DNA of 64,000 bases from Bradyrhizobium diazoefficiens (GCF_016599855.1 NZ_CP067041.1:372001-436000), one strand, 5' to 3'. Positions 35,555 through 45,693 are shown, counted from the stretch's first letter. Notes: generated by a model not told the origin, from the sequence alone. Numbers and translations: made by a program.

Positions 35555-36676
35555 CTACCCGCCCACCACGAGATCGTCGCGGTGGATCATCTCGGACCTG
35601 CCGCTGATGCCGAGGATGGTCATCACGTCCGGGGACGAGCGGCCCTTGATCCGTTCGGCCACCTCGGCGTCATAGGCGATCAGGCCGCGGCCGACCTCGC
35701 TGGTGTCGGGGCCGCGCACGATCACGGCATCGCCGCGGGCGAACTGGCCCTCGACCTTGATCACGCCGGCCGGCAGCAGGCTAGCGCCGGCGCGCAGTGC
35801 TGCGACCGCGCCGGCATCGATGGTCAGCGTGCCCTTCGGCTCCAGCGTACCGGCGATCCAGCGCTTGCGCGAGGTGATGGGATTGGCCGGGGTCAGGAAC
35901 CAGGTGCAGCGGCCGCCATTGGCGATCGCCTGCAGGGGATGCTCGATCTTGCCGGAGGCGATCAGCATGTGCGTGCCGCCGGTGGTGGCGATCTTGGCCG
36001 CCTCGACCTTGGTGCGCATGCCGCCGCGCGACAGTTCGGATTCGGCGTCGCCGGCCACGGCCTCGATCTCCGAGGAGATGCTCTCGACCACCGGAATGAG
36101 CTTGGCACTCGGGTTGTTCTTCGGCGGCGCATCGTAGAGGCCGTCGATGTCGGAGAGCAGCACCAGAAGGTCCGCGCTCGCCATGGTGGCGACGCGGGCG
36201 GCGAGGCGGTCGTTGTCGCCATAGCGGATCTCGGTGGTGGCGACCGTGTCGTTCTCGTTGATCACGGGGACGGCGCGCCACTCCAGCAGCTTGCCGATGG
36301 TGGAGCGGGCGTTGAGATAGCGGCGGCGCTCCTCGGTGTCCTGCAGCGTCACCAGAATCTGACCGGCGCCGATGTCGTGCGCGCCGAGCACCTCCGACCA
36401 GATTCGCGCCAGGGCGATCTGGCCGACGGCGGCGGCGGCCTGGCTCTCTTCCAGCTTCAGCGGCCCGCGCGGCAGCTTGAGCCGGCTGCGGCCGAGCGCG
36501 ATCGAGCCCGAGGAGACGACGAGGACGTCGCGCCCTTCCTTGTGCAGCTTGGCCATGTCGGCGGCGAGCGCGGCCAGCCAGGACGCGCGCACCTCGCCCC
36601 TGTCGGAATCCACCAGCAGCGCGGAGCCGACCTTGACGACGATGCGGCGGAATTGACTGAGTTCGGGGCTGGCCAT
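35555..36676 (-). CDS. proB: Glutamate 5-kinase with PUA domain
   Basis: The 373-residue enzyme makes the first committed step of proline synthesis, phosphorylating glutamate. The amino acid kinase domain (residues 1-260) shows [40 protein letters not shown] and the Gly-rich [10 protein letters not shown]. The C-terminal PUA domain (about 280-365) starts near [13 protein letters not shown]. The ATG at 36676 begins [17 protein letters not shown], the normal family start. It is normally subject to proline inhibition through the kinase domain. In related genomes it follows obgE directly, but here two unrelated genes intervene. Confidence 0.97.
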   Translation of the reverse strand: MASPELSQFRRIVVKVGSALLVDSDRGEVRASWLAALAADMAKLHKEGRDVLVVSSGSIALGRSRLKLPRGPLKLEESQAAAAVGQIALARIWSEVLGAHDIGAGQILVTLQDTEERRRYLNARSTIGKLLEWRAVPVINENDTVATTEIRYGDNDRLAARVATMASADLLVLLSDIDGLYDAPPKNNPSAKLIPVVESISSEIEAVAGDAESELSRGGMRTKVEAAKIATTGGTHMLIASGKIEHPLQAIANGGRCTWFLTPANPITSRKRWIAGTLEPKGTLTIDAGAVAALRAGASLLPAGVIKVEGQFARGDAVIVRGPDTSEVGRGLIAYDAEVAERIKGRSSPDVMTILGISGRSEMIHRDDLVVGG

Positions 36677-36857
36677 GGTGTTACGGGACGGATTGCTCGG
36701 GAAGCGGAACGGCAGGCGCCGATGAGGCCTGCTTTTGCAGCAGGACGGTGGCCGGCGCAAGGCGGGCAGGCCCGGCAAACGGCGAATGTCGGCCTTGTCT
36801 TGCGCGTCGGCCCGGTTCTAATGCCGCCAACCAATGACGGGCTGGAGAGGGACGCGA

Positions 36858-37829
36858 ATGGATCGCCGCAAATTCATGGCCGGATGCCTTGGCGGATATC
36901 TTGGCCTGCCGCTGCTGGCGGGGGAAGCACAAGCGCAGGCCGGCCTGAGCAAGATCATCTTCCCATTCGCAGCAGGGGCGGGCGGCGACACGCTGTGCCG
37001 GCTGCTCGGGCAGGAGATCGCGCCGGTGCTGCAACGGACCATCGTGGTCGAGAACCGTACCGGCGGCGACGGCCTGATCGGCATCAAGGCCGTGAAGGGT
37101 GCAAGCCCCGACGGAAGCATGGTGCTGGTGACGACGGGTCCCACCATGTACCTGCTGCCGATGGTGGAGACGACGCCGAGCTTCGACACCGCCAAGGACT
37201 TCATGCCGGTGTCGCTGCTGGCGCGGTTCGAGTTTGCGCTCGTGATCGGTCCGGGCGTCGATGCTGCGGATTTCAAGGGATTTGTCGTCTGGCTCAAGGC
37301 GCATCCGGACAAGACGTCGTTCGGCGTGCCGAGCAACGGCACCATTCCGCATTTCATGGGCTCCAAGCTCGAGAAGGATCTCGGCATTCCCCTGACCCGC
37401 GTGCCCTATCGCGGCAGCGCGCCGATGCTCAACGATCTCGTCGGCGGGCACATTTCGTTCGGCATCACCACGTTGGCCGATGCGCTGCCGCAGCATCGCG
37501 CCGGGGGCGTGAAGATCATCGCGGTCGCGAGCGCGGAACGTTCGCCCTTTGCACCTGATGTCCCGACGCTGAAAGAGAGCGGCATCGATCTCGTCGCGGA
37601 TGCCTGGTACGGCATGTGGCTCCCCGCCGGCAGCCCTCCGGAGTTTGCCAGCAAGCTAGGAACGGCCACGAGTGCAGCGCTCGCCAAGCCCGACGTGAAG
37701 GAGAAGCTCACCGCGATCGGCCTGATCCCGGTCGGCAGCAACGCGGATGGATTGACAAAAGAGCTCGCCGCGAACACGGCATTCTGGCAGCCGATCGTGA
37801 AGGCGACCGGATACAAGATCGAGAATTGA
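36858..37829 (+). CDS. Bug-family (TTT) periplasmic solute-binding protein
   Basis: The 323-residue extracytoplasmic receptor is of the tripartite tricarboxylate transporter type. The N-terminus MDRRKFMAGCLGG with a hydrophobic stretch ending AQAQA looks like a Tat or Sec signal. The Bug fold is marked by IIFPFAAGAGGDTLCRLLG, VVENRTGGDGLIGIKAV and VPYRGSAPMLNDLVGGH. No TctA/TctB membrane genes are adjacent, which is common for these orphan receptors. The ligand is not predictable. The gene points away from proB and faces the sulfatase-like gene, suggesting a shared accessory unit. Confidence 0.93.
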   Translation: MDRRKFMAGCLGGYLGLPLLAGEAQAQAGLSKIIFPFAAGAGGDTLCRLLGQEIAPVLQRTIVVENRTGGDGLIGIKAVKGASPDGSMVLVTTGPTMYLLPMVETTPSFDTAKDFMPVSLLARFEFALVIGPGVDAADFKGFVVWLKAHPDKTSFGVPSNGTIPHFMGSKLEKDLGIPLTRVPYRGSAPMLNDLVGGHISFGITTLADALPQHRAGGVKIIAVASAERSPFAPDVPTLKESGIDLVADAWYGMWLPAGSPPEFASKLGTATSAALAKPDVKEKLTAIGLIPVGSNADGLTKELAANTAFWQPIVKATGYKIEN

Positions 37830-37867
37830 GGTCTTCTGGCGGATGCAAGCGCCCAACTCTCTCAACA

Positions 37868-38034
37868 CGTCATCCCGGACAAGCGCAGCGAAGCGGCGCG
37901 CACCGATCCGGGATCCATAGCCACAGGGTTGAGTTTGGCGAAGACTCGAAGTTACCGGCCCGCCCCACAACTGCGGCCTGGGAGTATGGGTCCCGGATCG
38001 GTGCGCGCTTGAGGCGCGCTTGTCCGGGACGACG
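37868..38034. repeat. Intergenic palindromic repeat, family B copy 1
   Basis: It begins CGTCATCCCGGACAAGCGC and ends GCGCTTGTCCGGGACGACG. The inner arms GCGCGCACCGATCCGGGAT and its complement GGTCCCGGATCGGTGCGCGC surround a unique centre with CCATAGCCACAGG. It fills the convergent gap between the Bug and sulfatase genes. Confidence 0.8.
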
Positions 38035-38096
38035 GCGGAGTGCGTGGCGATGCGATCCGGCCTCTCCCGGCAAGCGGAGAGAGGGAGAAGGGCAAT

Positions 38097-39731
38097 TCAC
38101 ATCTTCGCGCGCTGGGCGATGTCGTCCTTGATCGATGCCAGCTCGGCCTCATCCCAGATGCCGATCAGAATGCCGCCCTTCACCTGCAGCTGGTTGTCGG
38201 CATAGTTCGCGATCTTCTCGCGCGGCGTGGTGATGTGGCCGCTCGGATGCAGCGCCCAGTCGAACAGCTCGGCCTGCAGCCGCGCGATGACGCCTGCGCA
38301 TTCAGGATCATCGCCGCGATCGACAAGTTCCTGCGGATCGGTTTCGAGGTCGTACAGCATCGGGCGGAAGCCGGAGGCGTGGATGTATTTCCAGCGGCCG
38401 TCGACCACCATGAACAGGCGGCAGCGCTCGATCGGCTGGTTCAGCTTCAGCCGCACATCCTGCATGGCGTAGTCGTATTCGGAGAACGCGACCTTGCGCC
38501 AATCGGGCGGGCTCTCGCCGCGCAGCAACGGCAGCAGCGAGCGTCCTTCGAGGATGTGGCCCGGCACCTTGCCGCCGAAATGATCGACGAAGGTCGGCGC
38601 CAGATCGATGCCTTCCACCAGTGCATCGCTGCGCGTGCCACGCGTCACGTCAGCTTCTTGCGAGGGATCGATGATGATCAGTGGGATTTTCGCGGACTGT
38701 TCGTGGAACAGATCTTTCTCGCCCATCCAGTGATCGCCGAGATAGTCGCCGTGATCGGAGGTGAACACGATCATGGTGGTTTCCGTGAGGCCGCGCGCCT
38801 CCAGGAATTTCATCAGCACGCCCATCTGGTCGTCGATCTGGGTGATCAGGCCCATATAGGTCGGGATCACCTTCTCGCGGGCGTCGTCGCGCGCCATGTT
38901 GCGGGAGTAGCGCATGTCCATGTAGGCGCCGAACACCGGATGCGGGTTCTTCCGCTCGCGCTCGGAGCGGATCACCGGAATCATGTCGTCCGTCGAATAC
39001 ATGCTGGCGTAAGGCTCCGGCGCGATGTAGGGCCAGTGCGGCTTGATGTAGGACAGATGCAGGCACCACGGCCTGCCGTCGGTCGCGGCCTCGCTGATGA
39101 AGTCCATCGCGCGGCGCGTCATGTAGGGCGTCTCGGAATGCTCGTCCGGCACACGCGCGGCCTTGTCGGCATGCACCAGCAGCCAGCCGTTCTGCAAGCT
39201 ACCATCATCGGCCGCGCCGGAATTGGCCCAATGCTCCCAGGGATTGGTGGCCTCGAATCCCTGCTGACGCAGATACTCGTCATATTTCGGGCGCGGTCGT
39301 CCCGTGGGATGCAGGCCGTCGTCGCGCTCATAGGGCTCAAAACCGCATTCGGCGACATGCACGCCGATCACTGATTCCGGCGGGATGCCGAGCGCCTTCA
39401 TGCCTTCGAGATCAGGGGCCATATGGGTCTTGCCGACCAGCACATTGCGCACGCCGATTTTCTTGAGATGATCGCCAAGTGTGGGCTCGCCGACACGCAG
39501 CGGCCAGCCGTTCCAGTGCGAACCGTGCGATCGCATGTAGCGGCCGGTGTAGAACGACATCCGCGACGGACCGCAGATCGGCGACTGCACATAGGCCTTC
39601 GAGAACAGCACGCCGCGCTTTGCCATAGCGTCGATGTTGGGCGTCTTCAGCGTGGGATGGCCGGTGCAGCCGAGATAATCATAGCGAAGCTGGTCGCACA
39701 TGATCCAGAGAACGTTCTTCGCCCGCGCCAT
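38097..39731 (-). CDS. Sulfatase / phosphonate monoester hydrolase family protein
   Basis: The 544-residue alkaline-phosphatase-superfamily hydrolase carries the maturation sequence ICGPSRMSFYTGR at about residues 52-64. The C-x-P-S-R core is where Cys becomes formylglycine. Metal-site segments MCDQLRYDYLG at the N-terminus and FTSDHGDYLGDH near residue 305 are present, as is HMAPD. The sequence feel is closer to rhizobial phosphonate monoester hydrolases and choline-sulfatase-like enzymes than to classical arylsulfatases, but the substrate cannot be fixed. No signal peptide is seen, so it is probably cytoplasmic. ATG 39731 has AGGGG six bases upstream. Confidence 0.9.
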   Translation of the reverse strand: MARAKNVLWIMCDQLRYDYLGCTGHPTLKTPNIDAMAKRGVLFSKAYVQSPICGPSRMSFYTGRYMRSHGSHWNGWPLRVGEPTLGDHLKKIGVRNVLVGKTHMAPDLEGMKALGIPPESVIGVHVAECGFEPYERDDGLHPTGRPRPKYDEYLRQQGFEATNPWEHWANSGAADDGSLQNGWLLVHADKAARVPDEHSETPYMTRRAMDFISEAATDGRPWCLHLSYIKPHWPYIAPEPYASMYSTDDMIPVIRSERERKNPHPVFGAYMDMRYSRNMARDDAREKVIPTYMGLITQIDDQMGVLMKFLEARGLTETTMIVFTSDHGDYLGDHWMGEKDLFHEQSAKIPLIIIDPSQEADVTRGTRSDALVEGIDLAPTFVDHFGGKVPGHILEGRSLLPLLRGESPPDWRKVAFSEYDYAMQDVRLKLNQPIERCRLFMVVDGRWKYIHASGFRPMLYDLETDPQELVDRGDDPECAGVIARLQAELFDWALHPSGHITTPREKIANYADNQLQVKGGILIGIWDEAELASIKDDIAQRAKM

Positions 39732-39824
39732 GCGTCGCCCCTGCATTTTCTTGATTGCTGGATGCTGCGCTATCGGGGGCGCGATGGCAACCCGCCGGTG
39801 ATGCGCACTAGGCCGGAACGACCG

Positions 39825-40973
<1,149 letters not shown>

Positions 40974-41045
40974 TCAGGAATTTCTGCATGCCCTCCAGCA
41001 CCAGGCGGGCTTGTCCCGCGCGCCCATGCGATTAAAACGGCGGCA

Positions 41046-41960
41046 ATGCCCTTCTTCAAGAATCTCTCCGCCTACGACGACCGCTCCGCGCGCCTCGCCG
41101 GCATTGCGCTGATGGTGCTGTCGATCTTCATGTTCTCGTTCGGCGATGCCACGGGCAAGTTCCTGGTCGGGACGTATTCGGTGGGGCAGCTCTTGTTCCT
41201 GCGCGCTTGCGCGGCGCTGCTGCTGCTGGCGCCGCTGATCTGGCGGCAGCGTCATCAGTTTTTGCAGCTGGAGCGGCCGCGTTTGCAGCTGTTTCGCGTC
41301 GTGCTGTCGACGCTCGAGGTCGCGGCCTTCTTCCTTGCTACCGTCTATCTGCCGCTCGCCGACGTCATCACCTATTATCTCGCCGGCCCCATCTTCGTCA
41401 CCGCGATGTCGGCGATCTTTCTGGGCGAGAAAGTCGGCTGGCGGCGCTGGACCGCGATCCTGGTCGGCTTCTGCGGCGTGCTGATTGCACTTCGTCCTTC
41501 GGCGCAGACCGTCAGCCTGCCGGCGCTGATCGCGCTCGGCGGCAGTCTTTCTTTCGCAACGCTGATGCTGATCACGCGCAGCCTGCGCAAGACGCCCGAT
41601 ATCGTGATGGCGTCCTCGCAATTCATCGGCACGTTTTCGCTGGGCGCTGTGCTCTCGGCATTCCATTGGGTGCCTCCGACCCCTGGCAGCCTCGTGTTCT
41701 TCGCGCTGGCGGGATGCATCTCGGTGACGGCACTGTTCTGCGTCAATCGCTCGCTGAAGCTCGCGCCGGCGAGCGTGGTGGTGCCGTACCAGTATTCGAT
41801 GATCGTCTGGGCCGTGATCTTCGGCTTTGTCGTGTTCGGCGACGTGCCACAGGTGGCCACCATCGTCGGCGCCGCGATCATCATCGGCGCGGGGTTCTAT
41901 ATTTATCTGCGCGAGCGCGATTTGGGACGTGCAAGTGAAGAGGTGAATCCGCCGGTGTAG
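41046..41960 (+). CDS. EamA/DMT-family transporter
   Basis: The 304-residue inner-membrane protein has about ten hydrophobic segments in two EamA halves. The first half contains ATVYLPLADVITYYLAGPIFVTAM-type sequence around residues 100-125, and the second PASVVVPYQYSMIVWAVIFG near 250-270. The ATG at 41046 gives the standard length. Members export metabolites or amino acids, and the substrate here is unknown. It is divergent from obgE. Confidence 0.92.
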   Translation: MPFFKNLSAYDDRSARLAGIALMVLSIFMFSFGDATGKFLVGTYSVGQLLFLRACAALLLLAPLIWRQRHQFLQLERPRLQLFRVVLSTLEVAAFFLATVYLPLADVITYYLAGPIFVTAMSAIFLGEKVGWRRWTAILVGFCGVLIALRPSAQTVSLPALIALGGSLSFATLMLITRSLRKTPDIVMASSQFIGTFSLGAVLSAFHWVPPTPGSLVFFALAGCISVTALFCVNRSLKLAPASVVVPYQYSMIVWAVIFGFVVFGDVPQVATIVGAAIIIGAGFYIYLRERDLGRASEEVNPPV

Positions 41961-41966
41961 CCGCAA

Positions 41967-42114
41967 CGTCATCCCGGGGCGCGCGCAGCGCGAGCCCGGG
42001 ATCCATACCCACAGGAAGGCGTTTTGCGACGGCGCGGAGTGGGAGTCTCGCCCCACACTACTCCCCGTGGCTATGGATCCCGGGCTCGCGACTTCGTCGC
42101 GCCCCGGGACGACG
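41967..42114. repeat. Intergenic palindromic repeat, family B copy 2
   Basis: It begins CGTCATCCCGGGGCGCGC and ends GCGCCCCGGGACGACG. The inner arms GAGCCCGGGATCCATA and TATGGATCCCGGGCTCG share the order and centre type (CCCACAGG) of copy 1 at 37868-38034. Confidence 0.8.
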
Positions 42115-42138
42115 CGGAGAATGTAGCAGCGGCTTGCC

Positions 42139-42732
42139 TTACCTCATCCTTCTCGCGCTGCTCCAGCTCTTCAGCGACGACCACACGCCGCGCGACAACC
42201 GGAAGCAGTCGACCGGCGTCGACGAGCCCAGCGCCAGGAAGCGATGCAGCTGCACGCCGCTCCATTGGAAGCCGCACTTCTCCAGCACCTTGCGCGAGGC
42301 CGGATTGGTGACGCGCGCGCCGGCATAGAGGTGGTCATCCTCGAATTCCTCGAAGAAGAAGTCGATCGCCCCGCGCGCGGCCTCGGTGGCAAAGCCCTGG
42401 CCCCAATGCTCGACGCCGAGCCAGTAGCCGAGTTCGGCATTGTCAGGCGTCGAGCAGTCGATCCCGACCATGCCGATCGGTCCGCTGTCATGCTCGATCA
42501 GGAACACGGTCTCGCTGCCGAGCGCGGCGGTGGCGCGGATGAATTCGACGGCGTCGTCCTGCGAATAGGGATGGGGGAGGCGGCGAGTGTTTTCCGCGAC
42601 ACGGCGGTCGTTGGCGAGGCGGGCGATGGTTTTGACGTCGGCGAGGGTCGGCCGCCGCAAGGTCAGCCGCTCGGTGGCGACGACGCTTGGTCTCGCCTCC
42701 CGCAAGGTCACGCTCGAGAAATCCTGCAACAT
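42139..42732 (-). CDS. GNAT-family N-acetyltransferase (RimJ/RimL-like)
   Basis: The 197-residue acetyltransferase has the fold landmarks TERLTLRRPTLADV at the N-terminus, FLIEHDSGPIGMVGID, and the acetyl-CoA loop WGQGFATEAARGAIDF. It also has VTNPASRKVLEKCGFQ, as in ribosomal-protein acetyltransferases. ATG 42732 is preceded by GGAG with six-base spacing. It lies 156 bp downstream of rpmA on the same strand, past a terminator-like hairpin. The acceptor substrate is unknown. Confidence 0.9.
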   Translation of the reverse strand: MLQDFSSVTLREARPSVVATERLTLRRPTLADVKTIARLANDRRVAENTRRLPHPYSQDDAVEFIRATAALGSETVFLIEHDSGPIGMVGIDCSTPDNAELGYWLGVEHWGQGFATEAARGAIDFFFEEFEDDHLYAGARVTNPASRKVLEKCGFQWSGVQLHRFLALGSSTPVDCFRLSRGVWSSLKSWSSARRMR

Positions 42733-42781
42733 GTCCGGCTCCGTCAAAGTCACTAAGTGAAAAGTGAGCAAGTCAAACGAA

Positions 42782-42808
42782 AGGGGAGGCCGGTTTCCCG
42801 CCTCCCCT
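42782..42808 (-). terminator. Terminator downstream of rpmA
   Basis: A 9-bp stem AGGGGAGGC / GCCTCCCCT with a 9-nt loop reads, on the minus strand, into TTTCGTTTGACT. A second possible stem, TCCGCCGG / CCGGCGGA, lies at about 42840-42868, so rpmA may end in a double hairpin. Confidence 0.75.
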
Positions 42809-42887
42809 GGAGCCTTCGATCTCTTTTGATCTCTGGGACTCCGCCGGTTCGGTCAAGGACCCGGCGGATTCCAATTTGGTCCACCGT

Positions 42888-43157
42888 CTATTCAGCCGCC
42901 TCTGCGATCGGGAGTACCGATACGAAGGTGCGGCCATTGGCTTTAGCCTGGAACGTAACGCGACCCTCGATCTTGGCGAACAGAGTGTGGTCCGTGCCCA
43001 TGCCGACATTAAGGCCGGGATGCCAGGTGGTGCCGCGCTGACGCGCAATGATGTTGCCGGGAATCACAACTTCCCCGCCGAACGCCTTGATACCGAGGCG
43101 CTTACCCTTGGAATCGCGACCGTTGCGCGATGAACCGCCTGCTTTTTTGTGAGCCAT
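42888..43157 (-). CDS. rpmA: 50S ribosomal protein L27
   Basis: The 89-residue protein starts [22 protein letters not shown], the conserved N-terminal tail that reaches the peptidyl-transferase centre. There is no cleavable extension. It continues with [12 protein letters not shown] and [16 protein letters not shown]. It lies 97 bp downstream of rplU, as in most bacteria. Confidence 0.98.
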   Translation of the reverse strand: MAHKKAGGSSRNGRDSKGKRLGIKAFGGEVVIPGNIIARQRGTTWHPGLNVGMGTDHTLFAKIEGRVTFQAKANGRTFVSVLPIAEAAE

Positions 43158-43254
43158 GGCTCGTCTCCGAAATCCTGCGTATGTCTAGGTCAATTCCTTG
43201 ACGGAATCATTTCAAAACGTCTCACGCATCAATTCGTGAATTGGCGTGATCGAT

Positions 43255-43644
43255 TTATGCGGCGGCGTCTTCCGTCGCCTCTTCCTTGGCGACCTTTTCC
43301 CGCTTCGGACGCGGGCCCTTGGTGGGCTTGGCGTTGTCAGTCAGGATCTCGCTGACGCGCACGACCGTGATCTCGTCGCGGTAGCCACGCTTGCGGCGCG
43401 AATTCTTGCGGCGGCGTTTCTTGAAGGCGATGACCTTCGGTCCGCGCTTGTGATCAAGCACCTCGACCGCCACCGACGCACCGGCCACCGTGGGCAGACC
43501 CAGCACCGGCGTATCACCGCCGACCACCAGAACTTCATTCAGCTGCACGATCGTGCCGACTTCGCCTTCGATCTTGCCAACTTCCAGGACATCATCCGGA
43601 ACGACGCGGTACTGCCGGCCGCCGGTTTTGATGACTGCGAACAT
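43255..43644 (-). CDS. rplU: 50S ribosomal protein L21
   Basis: The 129-residue protein starts MFAVIKTGGRQYRVVPDDVLEVGKI. The basic C-terminal part of the core, FKKRRRKNSRRKRGYRD, contacts 23S rRNA. A further tail to residue 129, rich in Lys/Glu/Ala, is longer than in E. coli (103 residues), which is typical of alphaproteobacteria. A ribosome-binding GAAGGA lies before the ATG, and a hairpin lies further upstream in the leader. Confidence 0.98.
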   Translation of the reverse strand: MFAVIKTGGRQYRVVPDDVLEVGKIEGEVGTIVQLNEVLVVGGDTPVLGLPTVAGASVAVEVLDHKRGPKVIAFKKRRRKNSRRKRGYRDEITVVRVSEILTDNAKPTKGPRPKREKVAKEEATEDAAA

Positions 43645-43668
43645 CGTTGTTTTCCTTCGTGTTCAATC

Positions 43669-43699
43669 CCGGCCTCGCGACTGAGAACGTCGGGGCCGG
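43669..43699. promoter_or_regulatory. Hairpin in the rplU leader
   Basis: CCGGCC (43669-43674) pairs with GGCCGG (43694-43699), with an inner CGAC/GTCG stem and a 7-nt loop. It lies about 25 nt upstream of the rplU start on the minus strand. On the plus strand it is followed by TTTTTG and so resembles a terminator for any transcript running the other way. Confidence 0.5.
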
Positions 43700-43974
43700 C
43701 TTTTTGTCAGTCGCTATAGGTTTATGCGCGTTTTGTGCGGGCGGGAGTTATCCCTTTGAAAACCCGCGCAAAAACAAGCGGCGCGAGAAACGCCCCGCGC
43801 CGGTTGTCGGACTTATAGCCGCAAGCCGCGGAGAGTCAAGGAAAACCGCCGAAACGGCCCGGATTTGAAGGATTTGGGCCATTTCCACGCTGGCCATGAA
43901 TCTGAGCCGGCGCTGCAACCAACGGGTTCCCGCACCGTTGTCCCCGCGAATTGGCATTTCGGGCACGGGTTTCC

Positions 43975-45117
43975 ATGGCGGCAACAGACGAACTGGTCAA
44001 GATAACGGGCATCGCCCAGCACGGGGCGAGCCGGCTGCCGTCGGTCGACGTCGACAGCTTCAACATCGAGATCAAGGACGACGAGGGCTTTCTTGGCGAC
44101 CGCGCCAGCAAGGGTGCGTTTCGCGAGATCCTCGAACGGTGGCGCAAGCCGCTCCGCAAGAGCGGCGAGGACCCGTTCGGCGACGAGCCATCCGACCGGA
44201 TCAGCAAGAAGACCCTCGATGCCGTTCTGGTCGGCGACGATACGGAGGCCACGGCCGTCGTGCACAGTGCGATCGAGGATTTCGCGCAGGAACTCGCTCA
44301 CGTCACGCGACGCTTCCTCAAGACCAAGGCCTGGGCGAAAACCGAGTGCATCGTGGTCGGCGGCGGCTTTCGCGCCAGCCGGATCGGCGAAATTGCCATT
44401 GCCCGGGCCGAGATCATCCTCAAATCGGAAGGCTTCAAGGTCGACATGGTGCCGATCCGCTCCGATCCGGATGATGCCGGCCTGATCGGAGCCGTGCACC
44501 TCGCGCCGTCCTGGATTTTCGAGGCCTATGACAGCATCCTCGCGGTCGATATCGGCGGCACCAACATCCGCTGCGGGATCGTCGAGACGCGCTGCAAGAA
44601 GGCGCCGGATCTGTCCAAGGCCGTGGTCTTCAAATCCGATTTGTGGCGCCACGCCGACGATGAGCCCAGCCGCGAAGCCGCAGTGAAGCGGCTGATCAAG
44701 ATGCTCCAAGGCCTCATCGAGGACGCCGAAGCCGAGGGATTCAAGCTCGCGCCCTTCATCGGCATCGCCTGTCCCGGCGTGATCAACGCGGACGGCTCGA
44801 TCGAGAAGGGCGCGCAGAACCTTCCGGGCAATTGGGAGAGCAGCAAGTTCAACCTGCCGGCGAGCCTGTGCGAGGCCATCCCCACCATCGGGGAGCACGA
44901 CACCGCGATCCTGATGCATAATGACGGCGTGGTTCAGGGCCTCTCCGAGGTGCCGTTCATGCAGGATGTCGAGCGCTGGGGCGTGCTCACCATCGGCACC
45001 GGCCTCGGCAATGCGCGCTTCACCAATCGCCGCAACGGCAAGGACCGGGACTCTACGGACGGGAAGAAGAAAACCAAAGAAAACAATAAGAACGGCCACA
45101 AGGGCGACAAGGAGTAA
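43975..45117 (+). CDS. ROK-family sugar-kinase-like protein with circularly permuted motif order
   Basis: This 380-residue protein has all the ASKHA/ROK sugar-kinase motifs except the zinc-binding one, but in an unusual order. Residues 85-175 resemble the C-terminal lobe of ROK proteins, with VGDD at 87-90, the adenosine motif VVGGG at 127-131, and DDAGLIGA at 166-173. The phosphate-1 motif VDIGGTN is only then seen at 191-197, followed by IACPGV (264-269), the catalytic-Asp context HNDG (D317) and the phosphate-2 loop GTGLGNA at 341-347. A Lys/Asn-rich tail ends the protein. The fold could therefore be a circular permutation that is still catalytically competent. The substrate is unknown. 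ATG 43975 is used, and the frame opens at TTG 43951. The gene is divergent from rplU. Confidence 0.88.
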   Translation: MAATDELVKITGIAQHGASRLPSVDVDSFNIEIKDDEGFLGDRASKGAFREILERWRKPLRKSGEDPFGDEPSDRISKKTLDAVLVGDDTEATAVVHSAIEDFAQELAHVTRRFLKTKAWAKTECIVVGGGFRASRIGEIAIARAEIILKSEGFKVDMVPIRSDPDDAGLIGAVHLAPSWIFEAYDSILAVDIGGTNIRCGIVETRCKKAPDLSKAVVFKSDLWRHADDEPSREAAVKRLIKMLQGLIEDAEAEGFKLAPFIGIACPGVINADGSIEKGAQNLPGNWESSKFNLPASLCEAIPTIGEHDTAILMHNDGVVQGLSEVPFMQDVERWGVLTIGTGLGNARFTNRRNGKDRDSTDGKKKTKENNKNGHKGDKE

Positions 45118-45242
45118 CCTTGACTGGTTAGGTTAAGGACCGCTTTGCGTTGCAGCCCCGCGGCTGCACGCTAGGGTCGAATTGTCGTCTCACGCAGGCC
45201 TGCGAAGCCGCCCTTCCCGGCCAGCATTGTAATGAGCGGCAC

Positions 45243-45276
45243 GGGACCGCCAGTGTTTACCGCGTCTGGCGGTCCC
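45243..45276 (+). terminator. Strong hairpin downstream of the ROK-like gene
   Basis: A perfect 11-bp stem GGGACCGCCAG / CTGGCGGTCCC with a 12-nt loop is followed by ACCCTTTT. It lies about 125 nt after the stop codon and is the best terminator candidate for that gene. Confidence 0.7.
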
Positions 45277-45341
45277 ACCCTTTTGGGATTTCCCGTACAG
45301 TTGCGCATAGCCTGATCGAAATTGGCAGGATGCTTCCGCGG

Positions 45342-45427
45342 CGTCGTGGCCGGGCTTGTCCCGGCCATCCACGTTCCCTGACCCGGAAACAAGACCGTGG
45401 ATGCCCGGGACAGGCCCGGGCATGACG
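45342..45427. repeat. Intergenic palindromic repeat, family C copy 2
   Basis: It runs from CGTCGTGGCCGGGCTTGTCCCGG to CCGGGACAGGCCCGGGCATGACG. The inner pair CCATCCACG and CGTGGATG matches the copy at 22151-22220. It lies in the 486-bp gap between the ROK-like gene and tRNA-Ser, which otherwise holds no gene. Confidence 0.75.
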
Positions 45428-45603
45428 AGCTTGCGGCGCCAAAGTCCCGTCGAATCCGCGGGTTGCTCCCATCACAGCCGCAACATCCTCATTCCCAAAC
45501 GAAAAAGCGGCCTGATTTCGTCCCGCCGCCTTGTCTGGCCCGCCATCCTCGCCTATTAACGCCCCCAACCACAGGGGCCGCTGCTCCTTACTTGGCGCCT
45601 TCA

Positions 45604-45693
45604 GGAGAGGTGGCAGAGTGGTTGAATGCACCGCACTCGAAATGCGGCATAGGTGCAAGCCTATCGGGGGTTCGAATCCCTCCCTCTCCGCCA
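45604..45693 (+). tRNA. tRNA-Ser (anticodon CGA)
   Basis: A 7-bp acceptor stem GGAGAGG / CCTCTCC is followed by discriminator G and an encoded CCA. The anticodon stem-loop is CCGCA-CTCGAAA-TGCGG with anticodon CGA (codon UCG). A long variable arm, as expected for serine, precedes the T arm GGGGGTTCGAATCCCTC. No integrase or repeat of the tRNA 3' end was seen nearby. Confidence 0.97.

Noticed and set aside
38040..39374. 444-codon plus-strand frame in the sulfatase gene
   Set aside because: Shadow of the minus-strand sulfatase, which has the real motifs.
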